Source: Eunapius fragilis (Eukaryota; Porifera; Demospongiae; Spongillida; Spongillidae). From it: a stretch of 64,000 bases of DNA. The notes under the pieces are model-generated. The model was not told where the DNA came from. It was given only the letters and a program-made list of their open reading frames with translations, and made no database searches. Shown here piece after piece: positions 8,316 through 17,800 of the stretch. The position numbers and the translations under genes are program-made. The stretch is taken from assembly GCA_963681505.1 (NCBI GenBank), contig OY811991.1, forward strand, positions 1-64,000, given 5' to 3'. Each line of letters begins with the position of its first letter. Positions within the stretch are counted from its first letter, which is position 1.

Positions 8316-8540
8316 TCTCTCTCTCTCTCTCTCTCTCTCTCAATCACGTGAGCCATGATAATTGCTATTATTAACAGTAATATATTATACAACAGCTGGA
8401 TTTAGTGCGCACCCATGACCATTTTTTTAGGCATCATGTTGCTTTAAACATTCCCGTACGTGAGTTACTTTTGGGGGAGCGCATGTGTAGTGTGCCACAT
8501 TCTTGTTGCCATCGTGACAGCTGACAAAGAGGTGTTTCGG
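8045..8540 (+). repeat. Diverged tandem pair of about 300 bp around a CT/CA tract
   Basis: The segment 8069-8215 (GCTGAATTTAGTGTGCGCCC, GTGACCA, GTGAGTTTTAGGGGAGCG, TGCACATCGTCAGGCG) has a diverged counterpart at 8395-8515 (GCTGGATTTAGTGCGCACCC, ATGACCA, GTGAGTTACTTTTGGGGGAG, GCCATCGTGACAG). The first copy includes the short telomere-like stretch ACCCTAACCCCTAACC; the second does not. Confidence 0.45.
8269..8341. repeat. Compound (CT)n(CA)n(CT)n microsatellite
   Basis: CT repeats, then about 10 CA units, then CT repeats again, 73 bases in total. It is followed directly by CAATCACGTGAG. Confidence 0.95.
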
Positions 8541-8581
8541 AATTTCGGAAAACCGGTGGACACCGAAGTACCTGCACGTGA

Positions 8582-8633
8582 GTGTGTGTGTGTGTGTGTG
8601 CGTGTGTGCGTGTGTGTGCGCGCGCTAGCGCGC
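8582..8633. repeat. (GT)n tract ending in a CG-rich palindrome
   Basis: A GT run with two CG interruptions leads into GCGCGCTAGCGCGC at 8620-8633, a perfect 14-bp palindrome of alternating purine and pyrimidine except at its centre. Such tracts favour left-handed (Z) DNA in vitro. Confidence 0.85.
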
Positions 8634-8693
8634 ACATGCGTATGATTGCTATGGTGTTACAAGGTGCAGGTAATTAATTAATCCCCTCTCTCT

Positions 8694-8797
8694 CCACGTG
8701 GTAGCTGTGCTTCCCCCCGGACCTGTCCTCATGGGAGCTATGCTTTTCCTCTCCACATGGGAGCTATGCTTCCCCTGTTCACCTGGGAGCTATGCTT
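8694..8797 (+). repeat. 26-bp minisatellite, block 1
   Basis: About four imperfect units of GGGAGCTATGCTTCCCCTGT plus TCACAT, the first most diverged (GGTAGCTGTGCTTCCCCCCG). Two further units occur at 9138-9190, separated from these by GT repeats and module R2. Confidence 0.8.
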
Positions 8798-8882
8798 GTG
8801 TGTGTGCGTGTTTATGTTTATTTACTATCTACGTCAGAGTATGTCATAGCTAGCCATCCAGCCATCTGCAGCTAGCCATCCA

Positions 8883-8884
<2 letters not shown>

Positions 8885-8939
<55 letters not shown>

Positions 8940-8940
8940 G
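8885..8940. repeat. (GT)n microsatellite
   Basis: A nearly pure GT run of about 55 bases with one CG interruption near its right end, immediately before module R2. Confidence 0.9.
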
Positions 8941-8941
8941 T

Positions 8942-9027
8942 GCACTAATAAGAATTGACCATTTTCTCACAATTACAGCTGATATGAATTGAGCCTGTTG
9001 AGAAATGATTATCCAACTACGCTGTGA
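8942..9027 (+). repeat. Module R2, copy 1
   Basis: 86 bp from GCACTAATAAGAATTGACCA to ACTACGCTGTGA, matching 11687-11772 at an offset of 2,745 bp with two substitutions seen (CTGATATG versus CTAATATG, TTGAGAAA versus TTGATAAA). Confidence 0.85.
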
Positions 9028-9049
9028 ACCCTGATAGGTACGTACTGCT

Positions 9050-9051
<2 letters not shown>

Positions 9052-9119
<68 letters not shown>
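9052..9119. repeat. (GT)n microsatellite
   Basis: An uninterrupted GT run of about 68 bases. ORFs through it on either strand encode Cys-Val or His-Thr alternation and are repeat artefacts. Confidence 0.95.
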
Positions 9120-9121
<2 letters not shown>

Positions 9122-9137
9122 TTGGATGTGTGTGTGT

Positions 9138-9190
9138 GGGAGCTATGCTTCCTCTGTCCACATGGGAGCTATGCTTCCCCTGTTCGCATG
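9138..9190 (+). repeat. 26-bp minisatellite, block 2
   Basis: Two units of the GGGAGCTATGCTTCC minisatellite found at 8694-8797, ending exactly where the duplicated segment R1 begins. Confidence 0.75.
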
Positions 9191-10095
9191 GACCAGCAAA
9201 GGTTGTGTGCATGTGTGTCACTGTGTTTGTGCATGTGTGTGGGGCAATGTGTACGTATGTTTGCATGTGTGTGTATTTGTGTGTGTGTGTGTGGAGAATG
9301 AGGGTGTTCAGGAGATATGGTGAGGGTGGGGGAGGGAGACAGAGAATTAGGAGTGAGGTGACTAGCAACATTGCCACACCTATGTCTGTCCCTCTTTCAC
9401 CCCACCCCCCTCCCTTCATGTGATATGATTTCATCATGTAACTGTTGAACAAACACACAAATTCAATATTTTATTTGTCTTATAACTTGTCCTTTTTTAT
9501 GTACCACTTAATAACACATTCCATCCCTTTTCTATTCTCCAGCCCCTATCTCAGAATATTAAAAATCTGGGGGTATCACGTTACTGACGCAGAATAAGCT
9601 AGGGCCTTTCTGCTGAGATGTCACCCATGCTCCCTTCACCTGCTCCAAGCCAAAGTCTTCAGGTTGAAAATATCAGTGGCCATCAGCCGTCCTTAGTATA
9701 TGTGGTTGTCCAGCTTGGAGAGTCTGGCTGTTTATCTCACAGATGGATGAGCTTAGGCTGAGCTGGGATGTAAAAGAGGACCCAGGAGAAAGCACTCGTG
9801 GTGAGTATAACACTTCGTCAAGGTCTGGCTGTGCTTCCAGATCACTCTCCAGCTTGGAGAGTCTGATAGAACTGAATAACTGAATTATCACTAGCTATCA
9901 CATGCTCTAGCTACTTGTAAAGAGATGTACTAGTTTGGAAAACACACTGGGGGTTGCACACAAATTTCGCCTCCCTCATATCACGTGCTTAAACGTGACG
10001 GGCGTATCCGCCCCCACTTGTAACCTACAAGAAGCTCCATAACATGGTAAATAGAAACTATGCCAGGGCCATAAATCCACCCTAACCCTAACCTC
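9191..10095 (+). repeat. Segment R1, copy 1
   Basis: A long segment from GACCAGCAAAGGTTGTGTGC to CACCCTAACCCTAA, nearly identical to 12256-13020. It contains an extra 139 bp bounded by two 17-bp direct repeats (CCAGCTTGGAGAGTCTG at 9710-9726 and 9849-9865), where copy 2 has a single repeat. It ends with a little more than two telomere-type units, then ACCTCGGGCTGG. Confidence 0.9.
9543..9696 (+). pseudogene. Candidate exon in R1 copy 1, interrupted by a stop
   Basis: This corresponds to the candidate exon at 12612-12765. It has the same pyrimidine-rich acceptor context before CAG, but the frame meets TAA at 9595-9597 where the other copy has TAT. If the exon is real, this copy is inactivated; if not, it shows that the open frame is under no constraint. 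Confidence 0.25.
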
Positions 10096-10150
10096 GGGCT
10101 GGTAGAATAGGTAATAACACCTTATTTCCAATTGGAAAGGTTTAGAGGTG

Positions 10151-11686
10151 GGATGTGTGCGCACTGGGGGTGTTGAGGGGGATGTGTACATACCTATGGG
10201 TGTGCACTGCTGGTGTTGAGGGGGATGTGTACATAGCTATGTGTGTGCACTGCTGGTGTTGAGGGGGATGTGTACATACCTATGGGTGTGCACTGCTGGT
10301 GTTGAGGGGGATGTGTACATACCTATGGGTGTGCACTGCTGGTGTTGAGGGGGATGTGTACATAGCTATGTGTGTGCGCTGGGGGGTGTTGAGGGGATGT
10401 GGGTGTGCGCAGGGGGGTGTTGAGGGGATGTGTACATACCTATGGCTGTGCACTGGGAGTGTTGAGGGGGATGTGTACATAGCTATGGGTGTGCACTGGG
10501 GGTGTTGAAGGGGATGTGTGCATACCTATGGGTGTGCGCTGGGGGGGGGGGGGGGGGGAAGGGGATGTGTACATACCTATGGGTGTGCACTGGGGGTGTT
10601 GAGGGGGATGTGTACATACCTATGGGTGTGCGCTGGGGGTGTTGAGGGTGATGTGTGCATACCTATGGGTGTGCACTGGGGGTGTTGAGGCGGATGTGTG
10701 CATAGCTATGGGTGTGCGTAGGGGGTGTTGAGGGGGATGTGTGCATACCTATGAGTGTGCACTGGGGGTGTTGAGGGGATGTGTACATACCTATGGGTGT
10801 GCACTGGGGGTGTTGAGGGTGATGTGTGCATAGCTATGGGTGTGCGTAGGGGGTGTTGAGGGGGATGTGTGCATACCTATGAGTGTGCACTGCTGGTGTT
10901 GAGGGGATGTGTACATACGTATGGGTGTGCACTGGGGGTGTTGAGGGGGATGTGTGCATAGCTATGGGTGTGCACTGGGGGGTGTTGAGGGGATGTGTAC
11001 ATACCTATGGCTGTGCACTGGGAGTGTTGAGGGGGATGTGTACATAGCTATGGGTGTGCACTGGGGGTGTTGAAGGGGATGTGTGCATACCTATGGGTGT
11101 GCACTGGGGGTGTTGAGGGGATGTGTACATACCTAAGGGTGTGCACTGGGAGTATTGAGGGGGATGTGTACATAGCTATGTGTGTGCACTGGGGGTGTTG
11201 AGGGGGATGTGTGCATACCTATGGGTGTGCGCTGGGGGGGGGGGGGAAGGGGATGTGTACATACCTATGGGTGTGCACTGGGGGTGTTGAGGGGGATGTG
11301 TGCATAGCTATGGGTGTGCGCTGGGGGGTGTTGAGGGGATGTGTACATACCTATGGGTGTGCACTGGGGGTGTTGAGGGGGATGTGTGCATAGCTATGTG
11401 TGTGCACTGGGGGTCTTGAGGGGGATGTGTACATACCTATAGGTGTGCGCTGGGGGTGTTGAGGCGGATGTGTGCATAGCTATGGGTGTGCGTAGGGGGT
11501 GTTGAGGGGGATGTGTGCATACCTATGATTGTGCACTGGGGGTGTTAAAGGGATGTGTACATACCTATGGGTGTGCGTAGGGGGTGTTGAGGGGGATGTG
11601 TGCATACCTATGGGTGTGCACTGGGGGTGTTGAGGGGATGTGTACATACCTATGGGTGTGCACTGGGGGTGTTGAGGGGGTTGTGT
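10151..11686 (+). repeat. GT-rich minisatellite, unit about 43 bp, about 35 copies
   Basis: Tandem units follow the pattern GGGTGTGCACTGGGGGTGTT then GAGGGGGATGTGTACATACC then TAT. Variants include CATACCTAT versus CATAGCTAT, CACTG versus CGCTG versus CGTAG, TACAT versus GCATA, and poly-G expansions at about 10542-10558 and 11234-11246. ORFs in it (for example the 69-codon frame at 10299) are repeat artefacts. Confidence 0.95.
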
Positions 11687-11772
11687 GCACTAATAAGAAT
11701 TGACCATTTTCTCACAATTACAGCTAATATGAATTGAGCCTGTTGATAAATGATTATCCAACTACGCTGTGA
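11687..11772 (+). repeat. Module R2, copy 2
   Basis: The second copy of the 86-bp segment at 8942-9027. It starts immediately after the last minisatellite unit, whose final bases (TTGTGTGCAC) merge into it. Confidence 0.85.
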
Positions 11773-12021
11773 TCACCCTGGTAGGTCCTACCATCCGCCT
11801 GTCATATGTTCTTGCCTGTTGTACGTCGCCATTGAATATAAATGGTACTCACGTGAGCAGCCTAATTGCGATCTACCCAGATCAACCGATCAACAATAAA
11901 CCTACGCATTAACAAAACCGTTAAGATTCATAATTTCAAATGTATTAATGAATGTATATACTTGTGAATGTCTATGTCCGACTCTTCAGCTGTTAACCCT
12001 TTTTCTTGTTCTTGTTCACAG
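11773..12021. other. Single-copy-looking stretch
   Basis: Not repeated elsewhere in the window. It contains ACTCACGTGAGCAG near 11848. It ends in a pyrimidine-rich stretch (TTTTTCTTGTTCTTGTTCAC) that looks like a 3' splice site for the open frame that follows. No other gene evidence. Confidence 0.35.
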
Positions 12022-12178
12022 TCCGTGGGTGCTTGTGAATAAAGTTGAGAACTCGCTTGTTGAGCTAGTGGTTCATTTACAGGAGTGTCCAGACCATTCC
12101 TCAAAGGCTTCCCTGAGATACACTCTCACTTCAACACACAACCATTACTACCTCAACACTCTATCAGTACTTCTCTAG
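12022..12178 (+). CDS. Candidate terminal exon, unrecognised
   Basis: A strong acceptor-like sequence (TTCTTGTTCTTGTTCACAG) precedes an open frame of about 52 codons (PWVLVNKVENSLVELVVHLQ ... TLTSTHNHYYLNTLSVLL) ending TAG at 12176-12178. This sequence occurs once in the window, between R2 copy 2 and R1 copy 2. There is no convincing upstream partner exon within the window, and no family is recognised. The support is the splice context and composition only. Confidence 0.2.
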
Positions 12179-12255
12179 CTGAGAAACGTTTGGCTGTAAG
12201 AGAAGGGTTGGCTATTTTGGCTGGATGCCGACCGAGCTTACTAAACTGATCGAAG

Positions 12256-13008
12256 GACCAGCAAAGGTTGTGTGCATGTGTGTCACTGTGTTTGTGCATG
12301 TGTGTGGGGCAATGTGTACGTATGTTTGCATGTGTGTGTATTTGTGTGTGTGTGTGTGTGTGGAGAATGAGGGTGTTCAGGAGATATGGTGAGGGTGGGG
12401 GAGGGAGACAGAGAATTAGGAGTGAGGTGACTAGCAACATTGCCACACCTATGTCTGTCCCTCTTTCACCCCACCCCCCTCCCTTCATGTGATATGATTT
12501 CATCATGTAACTGTTGAACAAACACACAAATTCAATATTTTATTTGTCTTATAACTTGTCCTTTTTTATGTACCACTTAATAACACATTCCATCCCTTTT
12601 CTCTTCTCCAGCCCCTATCTCAGAATATTAAAAATCTGGGGGTATCACGTTACTGACGCAGAATATGCTAGGGCCATTCTGCTGAGATGTCACCCATGCT
12701 CCCTTCACCTGCTCCAAGCCAAAGTCTTCAGGTTGAAAATATCAGTGGCCATCAGCCGTCCTTAGTATATGTGGTTGTCCAGCTTGGAGAGTCTGATAGA
12801 ACTGAATAACTGAATTATCACTAGCTATCACATGCTCTAGCTACTTGTAAAGAGATGTACTAGTTTGGAAAACACACTGGGGGTTGCACACAAATTTCGC
12901 CTCCCTCATATCACGTGATTAAACGTGACGGGCGTATCCGCCCCCACTTGTAACCTACAAGAAGCTCCATAACATGGTAAATAGAAACTATGCCAGGGCC
13001 ATAAATCC

Positions 13009-13020
<12 letters not shown>
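12256..13020 (+). repeat. Segment R1, copy 2
   Basis: A near-identical copy of 9191-10095, lacking the 139 bp between the 17-bp direct repeats; the single junction repeat is at 12779-12795. The GT tract is slightly longer. It ends CACCCTAACCCTAAA, where copy 1 leaves the telomeric motif and this copy continues into a long telomeric repeat. Confidence 0.9.
12612..12765 (+). CDS. Candidate terminal exon in R1 copy 2, unrecognised
   Basis: A pyrimidine-rich acceptor (CATCCCTTTTCTCTTCTCCAG) precedes an open frame of about 50 codons (PYLRILKIWGYHVTDAEYAR ... LHLLQAKVFRLKISVAISRP) to TAG at 12763-12765. It is protein-like in composition, but it has no identified upstream exon, and the other copy carries a stop. 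No family recognised. Confidence 0.2.
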
Positions 13021-13040
<20 letters not shown>

Positions 13041-13080
13041 CCCTAACCCTAACCCTAACCCTAACCCTAACCCTAACCCT
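13010..13080 (+). repeat. Telomere-type (CCCTAA)n repeat, about 12 units
   Basis: CCCTAACCCTAA, then one irregular AACCCTAA step, then uninterrupted CCCTAA units to 13080, ending CCCTAACCCT directly against satellite sequence TCATGGAACG. Read on the minus strand this is TTAGGG, the common metazoan telomere repeat. C-rich strand on the plus side is the orientation expected at a left chromosome end, but 13 kb of other DNA lies to the left. Confidence 0.97.
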
Positions 13081-13159
13081 TCATGGAACGAACGAGTAAC
13101 CTGTTTTCTTTCTCTAAATAATACCTCCTCTATTATCAGCTCATTGGTTTGGCTGTACC

Positions 13160-13167
13160 ATGCAAAT
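13160..13167 (+). other. ATGCAAAT octamer in the first monomer (recurs about every 185 bp)
   Basis: ATGCAAAT, the octamer bound by POU-family transcription factors in animals, occurs once per monomer, followed by AGATTAGTGG. A few monomers have lost it (ATGCATAT near 15751, ATGGAAAT near 15935, ATGCAATT near 26853, ATTTAAAT near 53307, ATGTAAAT near 53866). Binding is inference only. Confidence 0.5.
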
Positions 13168-13183
13168 AGATTAGTGGTTCCCT

Positions 13184-13201
13184 CCCATACATTTCTATGG
13201 G
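13184..13201. repeat. Short inverted repeat CCCATA-N6-TATGGG in the monomer
   Basis: CCCATACATTTCTATGGG is an 18-bp imperfect palindrome with 6-bp arms and a 6-base centre. It lies 16 bases after the octamer and recurs in nearly every monomer. Occasional variants break one arm (CCGATACATT near 51482, TTCTTTGGG near 46868). Confidence 0.7.
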
Positions 13202-14399
13202 AGAAAATTGGCTATCTTCCCACCAAGTTGTTAATAAAACAAACCAGTGGAGTTGCGATCCTACTTCATGCAACGAACGAGTAACCTGTTTTCTGACTCT
13301 AAATAATGCCTCCTCTATAATCAGCTCATTGGTTTGGCTGTACCATGCAAATAGATTAGTGGTTCCCTCCCATACATTTCTATGGGTGAAAAATGGCTAT
13401 CTTCCCACCAAGGTGTTAAATTAACAAACTATTGGAGTTGCGATCCTACTTCATGGAACGAACGAGTAACCTGTTTTCTTTTTATAAATAATGCCTCCTC
13501 TATAATCAGCTCATTCCTTTGGCTGTACCATGCAAATAGATTAGTGGTTCCCTCCCATACATTTCTATGGGTGAAAATTGGCTATCTTCCCACCAAGTTG
13601 TTAATAAAACAAACCAGTGGAGTTGCGATCCTACTTCATGCAACGAACGAGTAACCTGTTTTCTTTCTCTAAATAATGCCTCCTACATAATCAGCTCATT
13701 GGTTTGGCTGTACCATGCAAATAGATTAGTGGTTCCCTCCCATACATTTCTATGGGAGAAAATTGGCTATGTTCCAACCATGGTGTTAATTTAACAAACT
13801 ATTTGAGTTGCGATATGTATTCATAGAACGAACGAGTAACCTGTTTACTATCTCTTAATAATACCTCCTCTATTATAAGCTCATTGGTTTGGCTATACCA
13901 TGCAAATAGATTAGTGGTTCCCTCCCATACATTTCTATGGGTGAAAATTGGCTATCTTCCCACCAAGGTGTTAATAAAACAAACTAGTGGAGTTGCGATC
14001 CTACTTCATGGAACGAACGAGTAACCTGTATTCTTTCTCTAAATAATGCCTCCTCTATTATCAGCTCATTGGTTTGGCTGTACCATGCAAATAGATTAGT
14101 GGTTTCCTCCCATACATTTCTATGGGGGAAAATTGGCTATGTTCCAACCAAGGTGTTAATTTAACAAACTATTGGAGTTGCGATATGTTTTCATGGAACG
14201 AACGAGTAACCTGTTTTCTATCTCTAAATAATGCCTCCTCTATTATCAGCTCATTGGTTTGGCTGTACCATGCAAATAGATTAGTGGTTCCCTCCCATAC
14301 ATTTCTATGGGTGAAAATTGGCTATCTTCCCACCAAGGTGTTAATAAAACAAACTAGTGGAGTTGCGATCCTACTTCATGGAACGAACGAGTAACCTGT

Positions 14400-17300
14400 T
14401 TTCTTTCTCTAAATAATGCCTCCTCTATTATCAGCTCATTGGTTTGGGTGTACCATGCAAATAGATTAGTGGTTCCCTCCCATACATTTCTATGGGTGAA
14501 AATTGGCTGTCTTCCCACCAAGGTGTTAATAAAACAAACTAGTGGAGTTGCGATCCTACTTCATGGAACGAACGAGTAACCTGTTTTCTTTCTCTAAATA
14601 ATGCCTCCTCTATAATCAGCTCATTGGTTTGGCTGTACCATGCAAATAGATTAGTGGTTCCCTCCCATACATTTCGATGGGAGAAAATTGGCTATGTTCC
14701 AACCAAGGTGTTATTAAAACAAACTATTGGAGTTGCGATCCTACTACATGGAACGAACGAGTAACCTGTTTTCTTTCTCTGAATAATGCCTCCTCTATTA
14801 TCAGCTCATTGGTTTGGCTGTACCATGCAAATAGATTAGTGGTTCCCTCCCATACATTTCTATGGGTGAAAATTGGCTATCTTCCCACCAAGGTGTTAAT
14901 AAAACAAACTAGTGGAGTTGCGATCCTACTTCATGGAACGAACGAGTAACCTGTTTTCTTTCTCTGAATAATGCCTCCTCTATTATCAGCTCATTGGTTT
15001 GGCTGTACCATGCAAATAGATTAGTGGTTCCCTCCCATACATTTCTATGGGTGAAAATTGGCTATCTTCCCACCAAGGTGTTTATTTAACAAACTATTGG
15101 AGTTGCGATCCTACTTCATGGAACGAACGAGTACCCTGTTTTCTTTTTCTAAATAATGCCTCCTCTATAATCAGCTCATTCCTTTGGCTGTACCATGCAA
15201 ATAGATTAGTGGTTCCCTCCCATACATTTCTATGGGTGAAAATTGGCTATCTTCCCCCCAAGGTGTTAATAAAACAAACTAGTGGAGTTGCGATCCTACT
15301 TCATGGAACGAACGAGTAACCTGTTTTCTTTCTCTAAATAATGCCTCCTCTATAATCAGCTCATTGGTTTGGCTGTACCATGCAAATAGATTAGTAATTC
15401 CCTCCCATACATTTCTATGGGTGAAAATTGGCTATCTTCCCACCAGGGTGTTGATAAAACAAACTAGTGGAGTTGCGATCCTACTTCATGGAACGAACGA
15501 GTAACCTGTTTTCTTTGTCTTAATAATGCCTCCTCTATTATCAGCTCATTGGTTTGGCTGTACCATGCAAATAGATTAGTGGTTCCCTCCCATACATTTC
15601 TGAGGGAGAAAATTGGTTATGTTCCAACCAAGGTGTTATTTTAACAAACTATTGGAGTTGCGATATGCATTCATGAAACGAACGAGTAACCTGTTTTCTT
15701 TCTCTAACCAATGCCTCCTCTATAATCAGCTCATTGGTTTGGCTGTACCATGCATATAGATTAGTGGTTCCCTCCCATACATTTCTATGGGAGAAAATAG
15801 GCTATGTTCCAAACAAAGTGTTAATTTAACAAACTATTGGAGTTGCGATATGTATTCATGAAACGAACGAGTAACCTGTTTTCTTTCTCCAACTAATGCC
15901 TCCTCTATAATCAGCTCATTGGTTTGGCTGTACCATGGAAATAGATTAGTGGTTCCCTCCCATACATTTCTACGGGAGAAAATTGGCTATGTTCCAACCA
16001 AGGTGTTAATAAAACAAACTAGTGGAGTTGCGATCCTACTTCATGGAACGAACGAGTAACCTGTTTTCTTTCTCTAAATAATGCCTCCTCTATAATCAGC
16101 TCATTGGTTTGGCTGTACCATGCAAATAGATTAGTGGTTCCCTCCCATACATTTCTATGGGAGAAAATTGGCTATGTTCCAACCAAGATGTTATTAAAAC
16201 AAACTATTGGAGTTGCGATCCTACTACATGGAACGAACGAGTAACCTGTTTTCTTTCTCTAAATAATGCCTCCTCTATTATCAGCTCATTGGTTAGGCTG
16301 TACCATGCAAATAGATTAGTGGTTCCCTCCCATACATTTCTATGGGAGAAAATTGGCTATGTTCCAACCAAGGTGTTAATAAAACAAAATATTGGAGTTG
16401 CGATCCTACTACATGGAACGAACGAGTAACGTGTTTTCTTTCTCTAAATAATGCCTCCTCTATTATCAGCTCATTGGTTTGGCTGTACCATGCAAATAGA
16501 TTAGTGGTTCCCTCCCATACATTTCTATGGGAGAAAATTGGTTATGTTCCAACCAAGGTGTTATTTTAACAAACTATTGGAGTTGCGATATGCATTCATG
16601 AAACGAACGAGTAACCTGTTTTCTTTCTCTAAACAATGCCTCCTCTATAATCAGCTCATTAGTTTGGCTGTACCATGCAAATAGATTAGTGGTTCCCTCC
16701 CATACATTTCTATGGGAGAAAATTGGCTATGTTCCCACCACAGTGTTAATAAAACAAACTAGTGGAGTTGCGTTCCTACTTCATGGAACGAACGAGTAAC
16801 CTGTTTTCTTTCTCCAAATAATGCCTCCTCTATAATCAGCTCATTGGTTTGGCTGTACCATGCAAATAGATTAGTGGTTCCCTCCCATACATTTCTATGG
16901 GAGAAAATTGGCTATGTTCCCACAACAGTGTTAATTAAACAAACTAGTGGAGTTGCGTTCCTACTTCATGGAACGAACGAGTAACCTGTTTTCTTTCTCC
17001 AAATAATGCCTCCTCTATAATCAGCTCATTGGTTTGGCTGTACCATGCAAATAGATTAGTGGTTCCCTCCCATACATTTCTATGGGTGAAAATTGGCTAT
17101 CTTCCCACCAAGGTGTTAATTTAACAAACTATTGGAGTTGCGATCCTACTTCATGGAACGAACAAGTAACCAGTTTTCTTTCTCAAAATAATCCCTCCTC
17201 TATAATCAGCTCATTGGTTTGGCAGTACCATGCAAATAGATTAGTGGTTCCCTCCCATACATTTCTATGGGAGAAAATTGGTTATGTTCCAACCAAGGTG

Positions 17301-17800
17301 TTAATTTAACAAACTATTGGAGTTGCGATATGTATTCATGAAACAAACGAGTAACCTGTTTTCTTTCTCTAAATAATGCCTCCTCTATAATCAGCTCATT
17401 GGTTTGGCTGTACCATGCAAATAGATTAGTGGTTCCCTCCCATACATTTCTATGGGAGAAAATTGGCTATGTTCCAACCAAGGTGTTAATTTAACAAACT
17501 ATTGGAGTTGCGATATGTATTCATAGAACGAACGAGTAACCTGTTTCCTATCTCTAAATAATACCTCCCCTATTATCAGCTCATTGGTTTGGCTATACCA
17601 TGCAAATAGATTAGTGGTTCCCTCCCGTACATTTCTATTGGTGAAAATTGGCTATCTTCCCACCAAGGTGTTAATAAAACAAACTAGTGGAGTTGCGATC
17701 CTACTTCATGGAACGAACGAGTAACCTGTTTTCTTTCTCTAAATAATGCCTCCTCTATTATCAGCTCATTGGTTTGGCTGTACCATGCAAATAGATTAGT
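14400..17800 (+). repeat. Satellite multi-monomer block duplicated at about 20,135-23,350
   Basis: Diagnostic monomer variants recur in the same order: at an offset of 5,735 bp (31 monomers) on the left side (14677 and 20412; 15047 and 20782), then at 5,550 bp (30 monomers) on the right (16157 and 21707; 17082 and 22632; the CCCGTACATTTCTATTGG variant near 17625 and 23175). The change means one monomer near 15,500-15,680 (with TGAGGGAG and GATATGCATTCATG) is absent from the downstream copy. Confidence 0.85.

Noticed and set aside
9024..9458. Cys-Val and His-Thr repeat ORFs across the GT tracts
   Set aside because: They are microsatellite artefacts on both strands.
13010..13080. Head-to-head telomere fusion
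   Set aside because: Only CCCTAA orientation is present; no TTAGGG run faces it on the left, so a simple end-to-end fusion is not supported.
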